64,000 nt of DNA, from contig MEGD01000019.1 of the NCBI GenBank assembly GCA_001725355.1, forward strand, positions 1-64,000, written 5' to 3'. The position numbers and the translations under genes are program-made. Shown here piece after piece: positions 8,762-18,039 of this stretch. This stretch comes from Novosphingobium sp. SCN 66-18. Its GTDB lineage: Bacteria; Pseudomonadota; Alphaproteobacteria; Sphingomonadales; Sphingomonadaceae. Within the stretch, counting starts at the first letter, position 1. The number at the start of each line of letters is the position of its first letter. A model generated the notes under the pieces. The model worked only from the letters and a program-made list of their open reading frames with translations. It ran no database searches and was not told the origin of the DNA.

Positions 8762-9547
8762 ATGGAAGATTTCGACGACGCCGATGATTTGCCTCTCGCC
8801 ATTCCGGCGGCAACGCTGGTGGTGTTCCGCCGCGACCCGGCCGGCGGCGCGGCGCAGGTGCTGCTGCTCGAACGCTCCGGTGCGATGCGGTTCGCGGGCG
8901 GCGCCACAGTCTTTCCTGGCGGAAGGATTGACCGGGCGGACTACGAACTGGCGGAGCGTGTTCGAAGCGATCTTGATCTGGACGATGCCGCCGCGCGCGT
9001 GGCGGCGATCCGCGAGACGCTGGAGGAATCCGGGCTGGCCATCGGCCTTGTCGGAAACGTGACGGCGGAGACGGCGGCCACGGCCCGCCGGATGCTGATC
9101 GAACAGGGCACGCTCGCACCAGTTCTGGAAGCATTCGGCTGGCAACTTGCGCTCGATCGGCTGACCCCGTTCGCGCGATGGTTGCCGAAGCACCGCGCGC
9201 CCCGCGTCTTCGATACGCGCTTCTACATTGCCGATCTGGGAACGGGTGCGGTGGACGTGGCGGTCGATGCCACGGAAAACACGCACCTGTTCTGGGCCAG
9301 CGCGCGCGAGGCGTTGCGGCTGGCCGAAGCCGGCGAAATCCAGGTGATCTTCCCGACGCGGCGCAATCTCGAGCGGCTGGCCCAGTTCGATGACTTCGCC
9401 GCGTGTCTCGAACACGCGCGGGCGACGCCGGTGGTCACGATCACGCCTTCGGTCGCCGTGCGTGACGGGGCGCGATGGCTGACCATCCCCGAGGACGCGG
9501 GGTATCCGGTCCATGGGGAGCCGATCGAGAGCGCGATGCGTGGTTAG
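8762..9547 (+). CDS. Nudix hydrolase, NUDT19-like
   Basis: A Nudix-family pyrophosphohydrolase of 261 residues. The Nudix box is split by an insertion: FPGGRID at residues 51-57 and RETLEESGL at 84-92. This is the arrangement of the NUDT19/coenzyme A diphosphatase-like group, in contrast to the usual 23-residue box. The region LPLAIPAATLVVFRR and the later FDTRFYIADL and FPTRRNLERL are family-like. The ATG at 8762 starts just before the conserved domain. The open frame upstream to 8441 crosses hairpins and has no recognisable homology, so it was not included. The substrate cannot be assigned; acyl-CoA or CoA is a family-based guess. Confidence 0.85.
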   Translation: MEDFDDADDLPLAIPAATLVVFRRDPAGGAAQVLLLERSGAMRFAGGATVFPGGRIDRADYELAERVRSDLDLDDAAARVAAIRETLEESGLAIGLVGNVTAETAATARRMLIEQGTLAPVLEAFGWQLALDRLTPFARWLPKHRAPRVFDTRFYIADLGTGAVDVAVDATENTHLFWASAREALRLAEAGEIQVIFPTRRNLERLAQFDDFAACLEHARATPVVTITPSVAVRDGARWLTIPEDAGYPVHGEPIESAMRG

Positions 9548-9653
9548 GCCATTTTCCGCGCTTTCCCCGTATTTCTCCTGAGGGGCAAAGCGTATGGTGC
9601 GCATAGGCAAATAGGCGCACGAAGCGGGCATATTACGGGCTGGAGATCACCCT

Positions 9654-9857
9654 ATGCCAGCCGAATGCCAGCACCCGTTCGATGTTTCTTTCCCCTCTTC
9701 CGAAAGCGGTGGCGGGCCGGATGCGGAATTGTCCCGCATCGAAGGGCGTCGGGATGGCGTGCGCGTTATGCTTGCGGCCGTGCGCATGACCGCGCCGCTG
9801 ATGCTGTCGACCACGCTTTGGGCCATCGTCGGCTGGGCGATCTGGATGGGCGGCTGA
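9654..9857 (+). CDS. small single-pass membrane protein, unknown function
   Basis: A 67-residue product that I do not recognise. The N-terminal 35 residues are polar (MPAECQHPFDVSF...). The C-terminal 25 form one hydrophobic helix (APLMLSTTLWAIVGWAIWMGG), compatible with a single membrane anchor. A GGAG lies 7 bases before the start. It is convergent with the following LysR gene. A real gene is likely from the ribosome-binding site and tidy membrane segment, but function is unknown. Confidence 0.5.
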   Translation: MPAECQHPFDVSFPSSESGGGPDAELSRIEGRRDGVRVMLAAVRMTAPLMLSTTLWAIVGWAIWMGG

Positions 9858-9878
9858 CAGGCCGCCATCGGCGCGTCC

Positions 9879-10724
9879 TCAGGCAAGTGCGTTCGCGCAG
9901 GCCAGCCGCAGGGCGGACCGGGTATCCTCGCGCGGCGTTGCGCCGCCGATCAGGCCAATGCGCCGCCGGAAATCGTAACCGTCGAGCGGCACGGCGACCA
10001 CGCCTTCGCAACGGAGCGATTCGGGCGCCGTGGTCACGCCCATGCCGGCGCGCACCATCGCCATGCAGCGATCGTCGTTGGCGCTGCGCAGCAGGAAGCG
10101 GGGCCGCACCCCGCGCTGCGTGAAGAAGCGGCTGGTTTCGGCAAGCAGTTCGCAGGACCGGCGCGCGATCATGGTGTCGCTCGCCAGTTCGGCCGGATCG
10201 AGCGTCGCGCGCCCCGCCAGGCGGTGGCTTGCCGGCAGCATCATGCGATAGCCTTCGTCGATGATCGGCTGGGCATCCTCGCCTTCGCGCAGCAGGGTCA
10301 GCGCGGCGTCGATCTGCCCTTCGCCCAGCTTGCGCCGCAGTTCGGCATCGCTCCCTTCGGTCAGCATCAGCGGTTCCGGCCCGGCGAAGCCCGTGCCCAG
10401 CCGTGCCAGAAAGGCCGTTGGCAGCGATGCGAGGACGCCCAGGCGCAGCGGCGGGGCGAGGTCGGTCTCGCTGCGCAGGCTGGCTTCGGCCAGCCGGAAC
10501 TCCCGCTCGATCGCGCGGGCATGGGCCAGCAGGCGGTTGCCGGCTTCGGTCAGCCGCACGTTGCGCCGGTCGCGCACGAACAGCGGCGCGCCAACCAGCC
10601 GTTCCAGTTCGGCGATCCCCACCGACAGCGTGGGTTGCGTCACGTTGATGCGGCGGGCGGCGGCGGTGAATCCGCCGGTTTCCACAACCGCCAGGAACTG
10701 CCGCAAATGGGTGCGTTTCATCAT
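9879..10724 (-). CDS. LysR-family transcriptional regulator
   Basis: A LysR-type regulator of 281 residues. The N-terminal winged HTH is clear (HLRQFLAVVETGGFTAAARRINVTQPTLSVGIAELERLVGAPLF, about residues 6-50), followed by the linker helix and a substrate-binding-like domain. It is transcribed away from the isovaleryl-CoA dehydrogenase operon, with 180 bases between the two starts, the usual geometry for a LysR protein controlling its divergent neighbour. Two adjacent ATGs (MMKR) are possible starts. Its effector is unknown; a branched-chain acyl-CoA intermediate is an inference from position only. Confidence 0.92.
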   Translation of the reverse strand: MMKRTHLRQFLAVVETGGFTAAARRINVTQPTLSVGIAELERLVGAPLFVRDRRNVRLTEAGNRLLAHARAIEREFRLAEASLRSETDLAPPLRLGVLASLPTAFLARLGTGFAGPEPLMLTEGSDAELRRKLGEGQIDAALTLLREGEDAQPIIDEGYRMMLPASHRLAGRATLDPAELASDTMIARRSCELLAETSRFFTQRGVRPRFLLRSANDDRCMAMVRAGMGVTTAPESLRCEGVVAVPLDGYDFRRRIGLIGGATPREDTRSALRLACANALA

Positions 10725-10770
10725 AGAATTTATCTATCGAACTTCGCGCGACGTTTCAATTTCACCGGCA

Positions 10771-10786
10771 ATATCATCGATGGTAT
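10771..10786 (+). promoter_or_regulatory. imperfect palindrome in the LysR-ivd divergent spacer
   Basis: ATATCATCGATGGTAT is a 16-base palindrome with a single mismatched pair around ATCGAT, located between the divergent LysR and ivd starts. It is a candidate regulator site; the exact T-N11-A pattern is not met. Confidence 0.35.
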
Positions 10787-10904
10787 CAAGCGGCGTGGGA
10801 GACGATGCGCCGGGCCTTGCCTGGCTGCGGCTTTTCCCGTCGATTGTTGATGGCTGCGGGATGCGCTGTCTCCAGCGTATCCTGATCAGCCGTGGGAGGA
10901 TGCC

Positions 10905-12068
10905 ATGCGCGCGACGCCTGATTTCGATTTCGGCCTGCCTGAAACCGCCCTGATGATCCGCGAAAGCGCCGCGCGCTTCGCCGACGAGAAGATCGCGCCG
11001 CTGGCGGCGAGGATCGACGCGGAGGACTGGTTCGCGCGCGAACTGTGGCCGGCGATGGGCGAACTGGGCCTGCACGGCATCACCGTGGAAGAGGAATGGG
11101 GTGGCCTGGGCCTGGGCTATCTCGATCACGTGATCGCGGTGGAGGAAGTGAGCCGGGCGTCGGCCTCGATCGGCCTGTCCTATGGCGCGCATTCCAACCT
11201 CTGCGTCAACCAGATCCGCCGCTGGGGCACGGATGAGCAGAAGGCGAAGTACCTGCCGGGGCTGATCTCGGGCGAACACGTCGGCAGTCTGGCCATGTCG
11301 GAAGCGGGCGCCGGGTCCGATGTCGTCGGCATGAAGCTGCGCGCCGATGCCACGTCGGGCGGCTATGTCCTCAACGGCACGAAGTTCTGGATCACCAACG
11401 CGACCTATGCCGATACGCTGGTGGTCTATGCCAAGACCGCGCCGGAATCGGGATCGCGCGGGATCACGGCGTTCCTGATCGAGAAGGACTTCGCCGGGTT
11501 CGCGATCGGCCAGAAGATCGACAAGATGGGCATGCGCGGCTCGCCCACGGCGGAGCTGGTGTTCAGCGACTGCTTCGTGCCCGAAGAGAACGTGATGGGG
11601 CCGCTGCACGGCGGCGTGGGCGTGCTGATGTCGGGCCTCGATTACGAGCGCGTCGTGCTGGCGGGCCTTCAGCTCGGCATCATGCAGGCGTGCCTCGATA
11701 CGGTCATCCCCTATGTCCGCGAACGCAAGCAGTTCGGCAAGCCGATCGGCGCGTTCCAGCTGATGCAGGCCAAGATCGCGGACATGTACGTCGCGCTGCA
11801 ATCGGCCCGAGCCTATGTCTATGCCGTGGCGCGCGCCTGCGATGCCGGACAGACCACCCGCTTCGACGCGGCCGGCGCTATCCTGCTGGCCAGCGAGAAC
11901 GCGTTCCGTGCGGCGGGCGAGGCGGTGCAGGCGCTGGGCGGGGCAGGCTATACCAAGGACTGGCCGGTCGAACGCTATCTGCGCGATGCGAAGCTGCTCG
12001 ACATCGGCGCCGGCACGAACGAAGTTCGCCGGATGCTGATCGGGCGGGAATTGATCGGGGCGGCGTGA
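10905..12068 (+). CDS. ivd: isovaleryl-CoA dehydrogenase
   Basis: FAD-dependent acyl-CoA dehydrogenase converting isovaleryl-CoA to 3-methylcrotonyl-CoA in leucine catabolism; also called liuA. The 387 residues include the ACDH signatures [18 protein letters not shown] and [41 protein letters not shown]. The segment [19 protein letters not shown] carries the Glu in the position typical of isovaleryl-CoA dehydrogenases, and [21 protein letters not shown] is characteristic of this subgroup. The start has GGGAGGATGCC upstream. The next gene begins 55 bases later and encodes a subunit of the next enzyme in the pathway, which supports the assignment. Confidence 0.95.
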   Translation: MRATPDFDFGLPETALMIRESAARFADEKIAPLAARIDAEDWFARELWPAMGELGLHGITVEEEWGGLGLGYLDHVIAVEEVSRASASIGLSYGAHSNLCVNQIRRWGTDEQKAKYLPGLISGEHVGSLAMSEAGAGSDVVGMKLRADATSGGYVLNGTKFWITNATYADTLVVYAKTAPESGSRGITAFLIEKDFAGFAIGQKIDKMGMRGSPTAELVFSDCFVPEENVMGPLHGGVGVLMSGLDYERVVLAGLQLGIMQACLDTVIPYVRERKQFGKPIGAFQLMQAKIADMYVALQSARAYVYAVARACDAGQTTRFDAAGAILLASENAFRAAGEAVQALGGAGYTKDWPVERYLRDAKLLDIGAGTNEVRRMLIGRELIGAA

Positions 12069-12123
12069 TGCGCTGTGGATGCCCAGGGCGCGCGGCGGCG
12101 GGGCAGCAAGGGAATCTCGACTT

Positions 12124-13725
<1,602 letters not shown>

Positions 13726-13736
13726 TGGAAGCTTGC

Positions 13737-13796
13737 CCCTCCGTCAGCGCTGCGCGCTGCCACCTCCCCGAGACAAGCTCTGGGAGGGATTGGGGA
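13737..13796 (+). repeat. palindromic repeat copy A (plus orientation)
   Basis: Two-hairpin element: CCCTCC, then CAGCGC-tgc-GCGCTG, then CCTCCCCGAGACAAGCTC and a closing GGGAGG. It shares its right half with copies B (inverted, 13811-13861) and C (14241-14297). It begins 11 bases after the liuB stop. Confidence 0.75.
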
Positions 13797-13805
13797 GTGA
13801 CTGCT

Positions 13806-14231
13806 TCATTCCTCCCCAAGCTTGTCTTGGGGAGGGGGACCGCCCGCAGGGTGGTGGAGGGACAGGCGCTCCAGGCAAGCCGCGATAATGCCCTGAACCA
13901 CCGCCCCCGGATCCGCCAATACCTCGCGCGCCGGGATGCGCAGGGTTTCGATCCCGGCTTGCGCAAACCACGCATCGCGCGCCGCGTCGCGAGCGGCGCG
14001 GTCGCCCGCGCCATGGGTTTCGCCGTCAATCTCGATCGCCAGCCGCGCGTCGCTGCAATAGAAATCCATCACATAGGCGCCACTTGGATGCTGGCGTCTG
14101 AACTTCAGGCCCGCCGGTCGCGCTCGCAGCGCCCGCCAGAGCAGCCCTTCCGGCAAGGACAGCTCGCGCCGCAACCGCCTCGCCTTGGCGATGGTGCCGG
14201 ATCGCGGCTTCGGCGCGATGTCCTTGAGCAT
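13806..14231 (-). CDS. DUF559 domain protein (Vsr/restriction-endonuclease-like fold)
   Basis: A 141-residue protein of the DUF559 family, related in fold to very-short-patch-repair and other PD-(D/E)XK nucleases. Visible motifs are LSLPEGLLWRALRARPAGLKFRRQHPSG (about 25-51), MDFYC with Asp56, LAIEIDGETHG with Glu67 and Asp69, and a GIETLRI strand. These would supply the metal-binding residues. It lies antisense inside the liu operon, between liuB and liuD. Its last 18 or so codons (SLHHPAGGPPPQDKLGEE) are read from palindromic repeat B, so the C-terminus is repeat-derived. Repeat C lies 10 bases upstream of its start. Biological role is unknown; a nuclease linked to the repeats is an inference. 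Confidence 0.88.
   Translation of the reverse strand: MLKDIAPKPRSGTIAKARRLRRELSLPEGLLWRALRARPAGLKFRRQHPSGAYVMDFYCSDARLAIEIDGETHGAGDRAARDAARDAWFAQAGIETLRIPAREVLADPGAVVQGIIAACLERLSLHHPAGGPPPQDKLGEE
13811..13861 (-). repeat. palindromic repeat copy B (inverted), inside the DUF559 gene
   Basis: Inverted copy of the same element: CCTCCCCAAGCTTGTCTTGG then GGAGG, followed by the second hairpin region ending GTGGTGGAGGG. With copy A it forms a tail-to-tail pair separated by 14 bases, like REP/BIME pairs. Confidence 0.75.
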
Positions 14232-14240
14232 CGGATTTCC

Positions 14241-14297
14241 CCCTCCACCATGCTTCGCATGGTCCCCCTCCCCGAGACAAGCTCGGGAAGGAATTTT
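14241..14297 (+). repeat. palindromic repeat copy C (plus orientation) abutting liuD
   Basis: CCCTCC, then hairpin ACCATGC-ttc-GCATGGT, then CCCCCTCCCCGAGACAAGCT and CGGGAAGG. It ends 11 bases before the liuD start and probably replaces the native spacer and ribosome-binding region. Confidence 0.75.
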
Positions 14298-14308
14298 GGG
14301 TAAAGCGC

Positions 14309-16180
14309 ATGATCCAGTCCCTTCTCATCGCCAACCGCGGCGAAATCGCCTGCCGCGTCATCCGCACCGCCCGGGGCCTCGGGATACGCACGGTCGCGGT
14401 CTATTCCGACGCCGATGCCAGGGCGCTGCACGTGCGGCAGGCGGACGAGGTCGTGCATATCGGGCCTGCCCCGGCTCGCGAAAGCTATCTCGTGGGCCAG
14501 CGCATCATCGATGCCGCGCTGGCCACGGGCGCGGAGGCGATCCATCCGGGCTATGGCTTCCTTTCGGAGAATGCGGAATTCGCCGAGGCGGTGATCGCGG
14601 CGGGGCTGGTCTGGGTCGGCCCGAAGCCGTCCTCGATCCGTGCCATGGGGCTGAAGGACGCGGCCAAGAAGCTGATGATCGCGGCCGGCGTGCCGACCAC
14701 GCCCGGCTATCTGGGCGAGGACCAGTCGCCCGCGCGGCTCCAGGCGGAAGCCGACGCGATCGGCTATCCGGTGCTGATCAAGGCGGTGGCCGGCGGCGGC
14801 GGCAAGGGCATGCGCCGGGTGGAGCGGACGGAGGACTTCGCCGATGCCCTCGCCTCGTGCCAGCGCGAGGCGGCGTCCTCTTTCGGCGACGATCGCGTGC
14901 TGATCGAGAAGTACATCCTCTCCCCCCGCCACATCGAGGTGCAGGTGTTCGGGGATAGCCACGGCAATGTGGTCCACCTGTTCGAACGCGATTGCTCGCT
15001 GCAGCGGCGCCACCAGAAGGTGATCGAGGAAGCCCCCGCGCCGGGCATGGACGACGCGACGCGCGAAGCGGTCTGTGCGGCCGCCGTGCGCGCGGCGAAG
15101 GCGGTGGATTACGAAGGCGCGGGCACGATCGAGTTCATCGCCGACGGTTCCGAAGGGCTGCGCGCGGACCGCATCTGGTTCATGGAAATGAACACGCGGC
15201 TGCAGGTCGAACATCCGGTGACGGAGATGATCACCGGCGTCGATCTGGTCGAATGGCAGTTGCGCGTGGCGAGCGGGGAGCCGCTGCCCAAACGGCAGGA
15301 CGAGCTTTCGATCAACGGTTGGGCGATGGAAGCGCGGCTCTATGCGGAAGACCCGTCCAAGGGGTTTTTGCCGAGCATCGGCCGTGTGGACAGCTTCCAT
15401 TTCTCCGAAGCGCAGGCGCGGATCGATACCGGCGTCGAGGCCGGCGCCGCGATCTCTCCGTTCTACGATCCCATGATCGCCAAGGTCATCGTCCATCGCG
15501 ACAGCCGCGCCGAGACCATCGCCGGGCTGCGCGATGCGCTGGCCGATGGCGTGGTCGGTCCGCTGGTGACGAACAAGGGCTTCCTCTGGCGGCTGCTCGG
15601 CCATGCCGGGTTTGAAGCGGGCGTGGTCGATACTGGTCTGATCGAGCGCAATCTGGAGATGCTGACGGCGCGGGCCGAACCTTCGGCGGAACAACTCGGT
15701 TATGCCGCGATGCGGCTGGTGGGCACGCCGGGGCAGACCCCGTGGACCAGCCAGTCCGGGCTGCGGCTGGGAGCCGAGCCCCGGCTCGAAGTGCGCCTGA
15801 CCGACCAGTTCGGGCGGCACTACGCGATCGACCTGCCCCCAGAGCCGGCGTTCGATGACTGGCCGGCCGAAGCCGAGACCGCCATAGACGAACAGGGCGA
15901 ACGCTTCCTTGTCCGGCTGGCGCGGACCGAAGGCCACGCCGGTGGCGCGGCCTCCGACGGCGCCATCCTCGCCCCCATGCCCGGCAAGGTGATCTCGGTC
16001 GATGTCGCGGCGGGCGACAAAGTGGCCAAGGGGCAGAAGCTGCTGGTGCTGGAAGCGATGAAGATGGAGCACGCGCTGACCGCGCCGTTCGACGGGACGG
16101 TGGCGGAACTGACCGTCACCCCCGGCGCGCAAGTGCAGGTTGAGGCATTGCTGGTGCGCGTGGAGCAGGGGGAAGGCTGA
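14309..16180 (+). CDS. liuD: methylcrotonoyl-CoA carboxylase alpha (biotin) subunit
   Basis: Biotin carboxylase and biotin-carrier subunit of 3-methylcrotonyl-CoA carboxylase, 623 residues. N-terminal biotin carboxylase domain begins [20 protein letters not shown]. The ATP-grasp loop [10 protein letters not shown] lies near residue 165, and [25 protein letters not shown] is conserved. The C-terminal biotinyl domain has EAMKMEH with the target lysine at 585. The start codon has no good Shine-Dalgarno: only a distant AAGGAA inside repeat C. Its stop overlaps the MaoC start (TGATG). Separation from liuB by repeats and an opposite gene is unusual for this operon. Confidence 0.95.
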   Translation: MIQSLLIANRGEIACRVIRTARGLGIRTVAVYSDADARALHVRQADEVVHIGPAPARESYLVGQRIIDAALATGAEAIHPGYGFLSENAEFAEAVIAAGLVWVGPKPSSIRAMGLKDAAKKLMIAAGVPTTPGYLGEDQSPARLQAEADAIGYPVLIKAVAGGGGKGMRRVERTEDFADALASCQREAASSFGDDRVLIEKYILSPRHIEVQVFGDSHGNVVHLFERDCSLQRRHQKVIEEAPAPGMDDATREAVCAAAVRAAKAVDYEGAGTIEFIADGSEGLRADRIWFMEMNTRLQVEHPVTEMITGVDLVEWQLRVASGEPLPKRQDELSINGWAMEARLYAEDPSKGFLPSIGRVDSFHFSEAQARIDTGVEAGAAISPFYDPMIAKVIVHRDSRAETIAGLRDALADGVVGPLVTNKGFLWRLLGHAGFEAGVVDTGLIERNLEMLTARAEPSAEQLGYAAMRLVGTPGQTPWTSQSGLRLGAEPRLEVRLTDQFGRHYAIDLPPEPAFDDWPAEAETAIDEQGERFLVRLARTEGHAGGAASDGAILAPMPGKVISVDVAAGDKVAKGQKLLVLEAMKMEHALTAPFDGTVAELTVTPGAQVQVEALLVRVEQGEG

Positions 16181-16632
16181 TGGCGGGGCGCTATTTCGAC
16201 GAATGGAGAGTGGGCGACCGGATCGAGCACGACATCCGCCGCACCGTGACCGAGACGGACAACCTGCTGTTCTCGACCATGACGCACAACCCGCAGCCGC
16301 TGCACATCGATCTGGAAGCGGCAAAGGCGAGCGAGTTCGGCCAGATCCTGGTCAACGGCACCTTCACGTTCGCGCTGATGGTCGGCCTGTCCGTGGGCGA
16401 TACCACGCTGGGCACGCTGGTCGCCAACCTGGGCTATGACAAGCTGGTCATGCCCAAGCCGGTGTTCATCGGCGACACCATGCGCGCGACGAGCGAGGTG
16501 GCCGAGCTGAAGGAATCGAAAAGCCGGCCGGGCGCGGGCATCGTCACCTTCACGCACGAGCTGATCAACCAGCGCGACGAGGTGGTGTGCCGTTGCCTGC
16601 GCAGCGCCTTGCTCAAGAAACGGCCGGCGTAA
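16180..16632 (+). CDS. MaoC-family (hot-dog) dehydratase
   Basis: A 150-residue single hot-dog enoyl-CoA hydratase-like protein. The hydratase motif appears as [21 protein letters not shown], with the His of the D/H dyad and an Asn-Pro pair, and [17 protein letters not shown] follows. It is translationally coupled to liuD through TGATG. It occupies the place where many leucine operons encode LiuC (crotonase-type methylglutaconyl-CoA hydratase), which is not seen here. That it performs this hydration is a hypothesis; hydration of another branched-chain enoyl-CoA is equally possible. Confidence 0.85.
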   Translation: MAGRYFDEWRVGDRIEHDIRRTVTETDNLLFSTMTHNPQPLHIDLEAAKASEFGQILVNGTFTFALMVGLSVGDTTLGTLVANLGYDKLVMPKPVFIGDTMRATSEVAELKESKSRPGAGIVTFTHELINQRDEVVCRCLRSALLKKRPA

Positions 16633-16638
16633 GGCGGC

Positions 16639-18039
16639 TTATGGCTGCGCGGGTTCCGCGCTCAGCCCGCCGCCCAGGCTGCGGTACAGCTCCACCATGT
16701 TGCTCGCCGCCGTCAGCCGCGTGTTCACAAGGCTGAGACGCGCGCTGTAGAGCGTGCGCTGCGCGTCCAGCGTGGCCAGGTAGGTATCGATCCCGTTGCG
16801 GTAGCGCGATTGCGACAGGGTGAGCGCGCGACCGGCGTTATCCGTCAACGCGACTTGCGCGGCCAGCTTGTCGTCGATCGTGCCGCGCCGGGCGAGCGCG
16901 TTGGCCACCTCGCTGAACGCGGTCTGGATCGTCTTTTCATAGGTGGCGACGGCGGCGGTGCGCGCCGCCTTGGCCGAGGCGAGGTTGCCGCTGCGCGCGC
17001 CGGCATCGAACACCGTCTCGCTGGCGTTGCCCGATGCGTTCCAGCGGAAATCGCCGTTGTTGAACAGGCCGGAAAGGCTGCCCGAGGCGACACCGAGCGC
17101 GGCCGTCAGCGAGATCGTGGGGAACCATGCCGCGCGCGCCGCGCCGATGTTGGCATAGGCCGCGCGCAGCCGGTGTTCGGCGCCGAGCACGTCCGGCCGT
17201 TGCAGCAGCACGGCGGAGGAGAGACCGACCGGCAGCGTGGCAAGCGTCTGCCCGCCGTTGCCCAGCGTGTCTGCCAGCATGGCCTCGGTGACCGGGGCGC
17301 CGGTCAGCAATTCCAGCGCGTTGCGCGCTTGCGCCAGCCGGGTCTTGTAGTCGGCGACGTCCGATCGCGCGGTCTGGAGCGCGGTCTGCGCCTGCGCGAT
17401 ATCGAGCCGGGTGCCGATCCCCATGGCCTCGCTCCGCTGCGTCAGCGCCAGGCTCTGTTCGCGCGATTGCAGCGTTTCTTCCGCCACGCGCAGCAGATCA
17501 GCGTTGGCGGCATAGGTCAGCCACGCGATCGCCACTTCGGCGACGAGCGTGATCTGCGTGGCCTTGCGCCCTTCGTCGGTGGCGAGGAAGGTCTGGAACT
17601 GCGCCTGCGTGAGATTGCGCTGCCGGCCGAACAGGTCGAGCGTGAACGACGAAATGCCGATGCCGGTGGACAGGGTATCGACGGTGAGACCGTTGGTGCG
17701 CGCTTCCGATCCCGTCGCGGTGGCCGCGACGGTGGGGAACAGGGCGGCGCGCTGCACGCGATAGAGCGCCTGCGCCTGTTCCACGTTGGCCACGGCCACG
17801 CGTAGGTCGCGGTTGTTGGCGAGCGACAGCGCGATCACTTGCCGCAGCCGGTCGTCGAGGAAGAAATCGCGCCAGCCGATCTCGTCGATCCGCGTCTCGC
17901 CGGCGGCCAGCGCGGGATAGGATTCTCCCTGCGGCAGCGCAGGGGCGACGGGCGCTTCGGGGCGGACGTATTTCGGCGCCATATTGCACCCTGCCAGCGC
18001 GGCGAGCGGCAGCGCGGCAAACAGAAGGCGGCGGTTCAT
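16639..18039 (-). CDS. outer-membrane efflux lipoprotein (NodT/OprM family)
   Basis: Outer-membrane channel of an RND pump, 466 residues. The signal peptide ends in the lipobox LAGC, with lipid-modified Cys18 after MNRRLLFAALPLAALAG, followed by NMAPKYVRPEAPVAPALP. It contains the repeated OEP helical regions typical of NodT, such as LRVAVANVEQAQALYRVQRAALFPTVAATA, FTLDLFGRQRNLTQAQ and LQRPDVLGAEHRLRAAYANIGAARAAWFPTISLTAALG. Its start overlaps the stop of the RND permease gene (ATGA), so it is the last gene of a three-gene operon. The convergent MaoC gene ends 6 bases away. Confidence 0.93.
   Translation of the reverse strand: MNRRLLFAALPLAALAGCNMAPKYVRPEAPVAPALPQGESYPALAAGETRIDEIGWRDFFLDDRLRQVIALSLANNRDLRVAVANVEQAQALYRVQRAALFPTVAATATGSEARTNGLTVDTLSTGIGISSFTLDLFGRQRNLTQAQFQTFLATDEGRKATQITLVAEVAIAWLTYAANADLLRVAEETLQSREQSLALTQRSEAMGIGTRLDIAQAQTALQTARSDVADYKTRLAQARNALELLTGAPVTEAMLADTLGNGGQTLATLPVGLSSAVLLQRPDVLGAEHRLRAAYANIGAARAAWFPTISLTAALGVASGSLSGLFNNGDFRWNASGNASETVFDAGARSGNLASAKAARTAAVATYEKTIQTAFSEVANALARRGTIDDKLAAQVALTDNAGRALTLSQSRYRNGIDTYLATLDAQRTLYSARLSLVNTRLTAASNMVELYRSLGGGLSAEPAQP

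Noticed and set aside
14105..16324. Minus-strand frame of 739 codons opposite liuD
   Set aside because: Antisense shadow. It overlaps the true DUF559 gene in another frame and shows no motifs.
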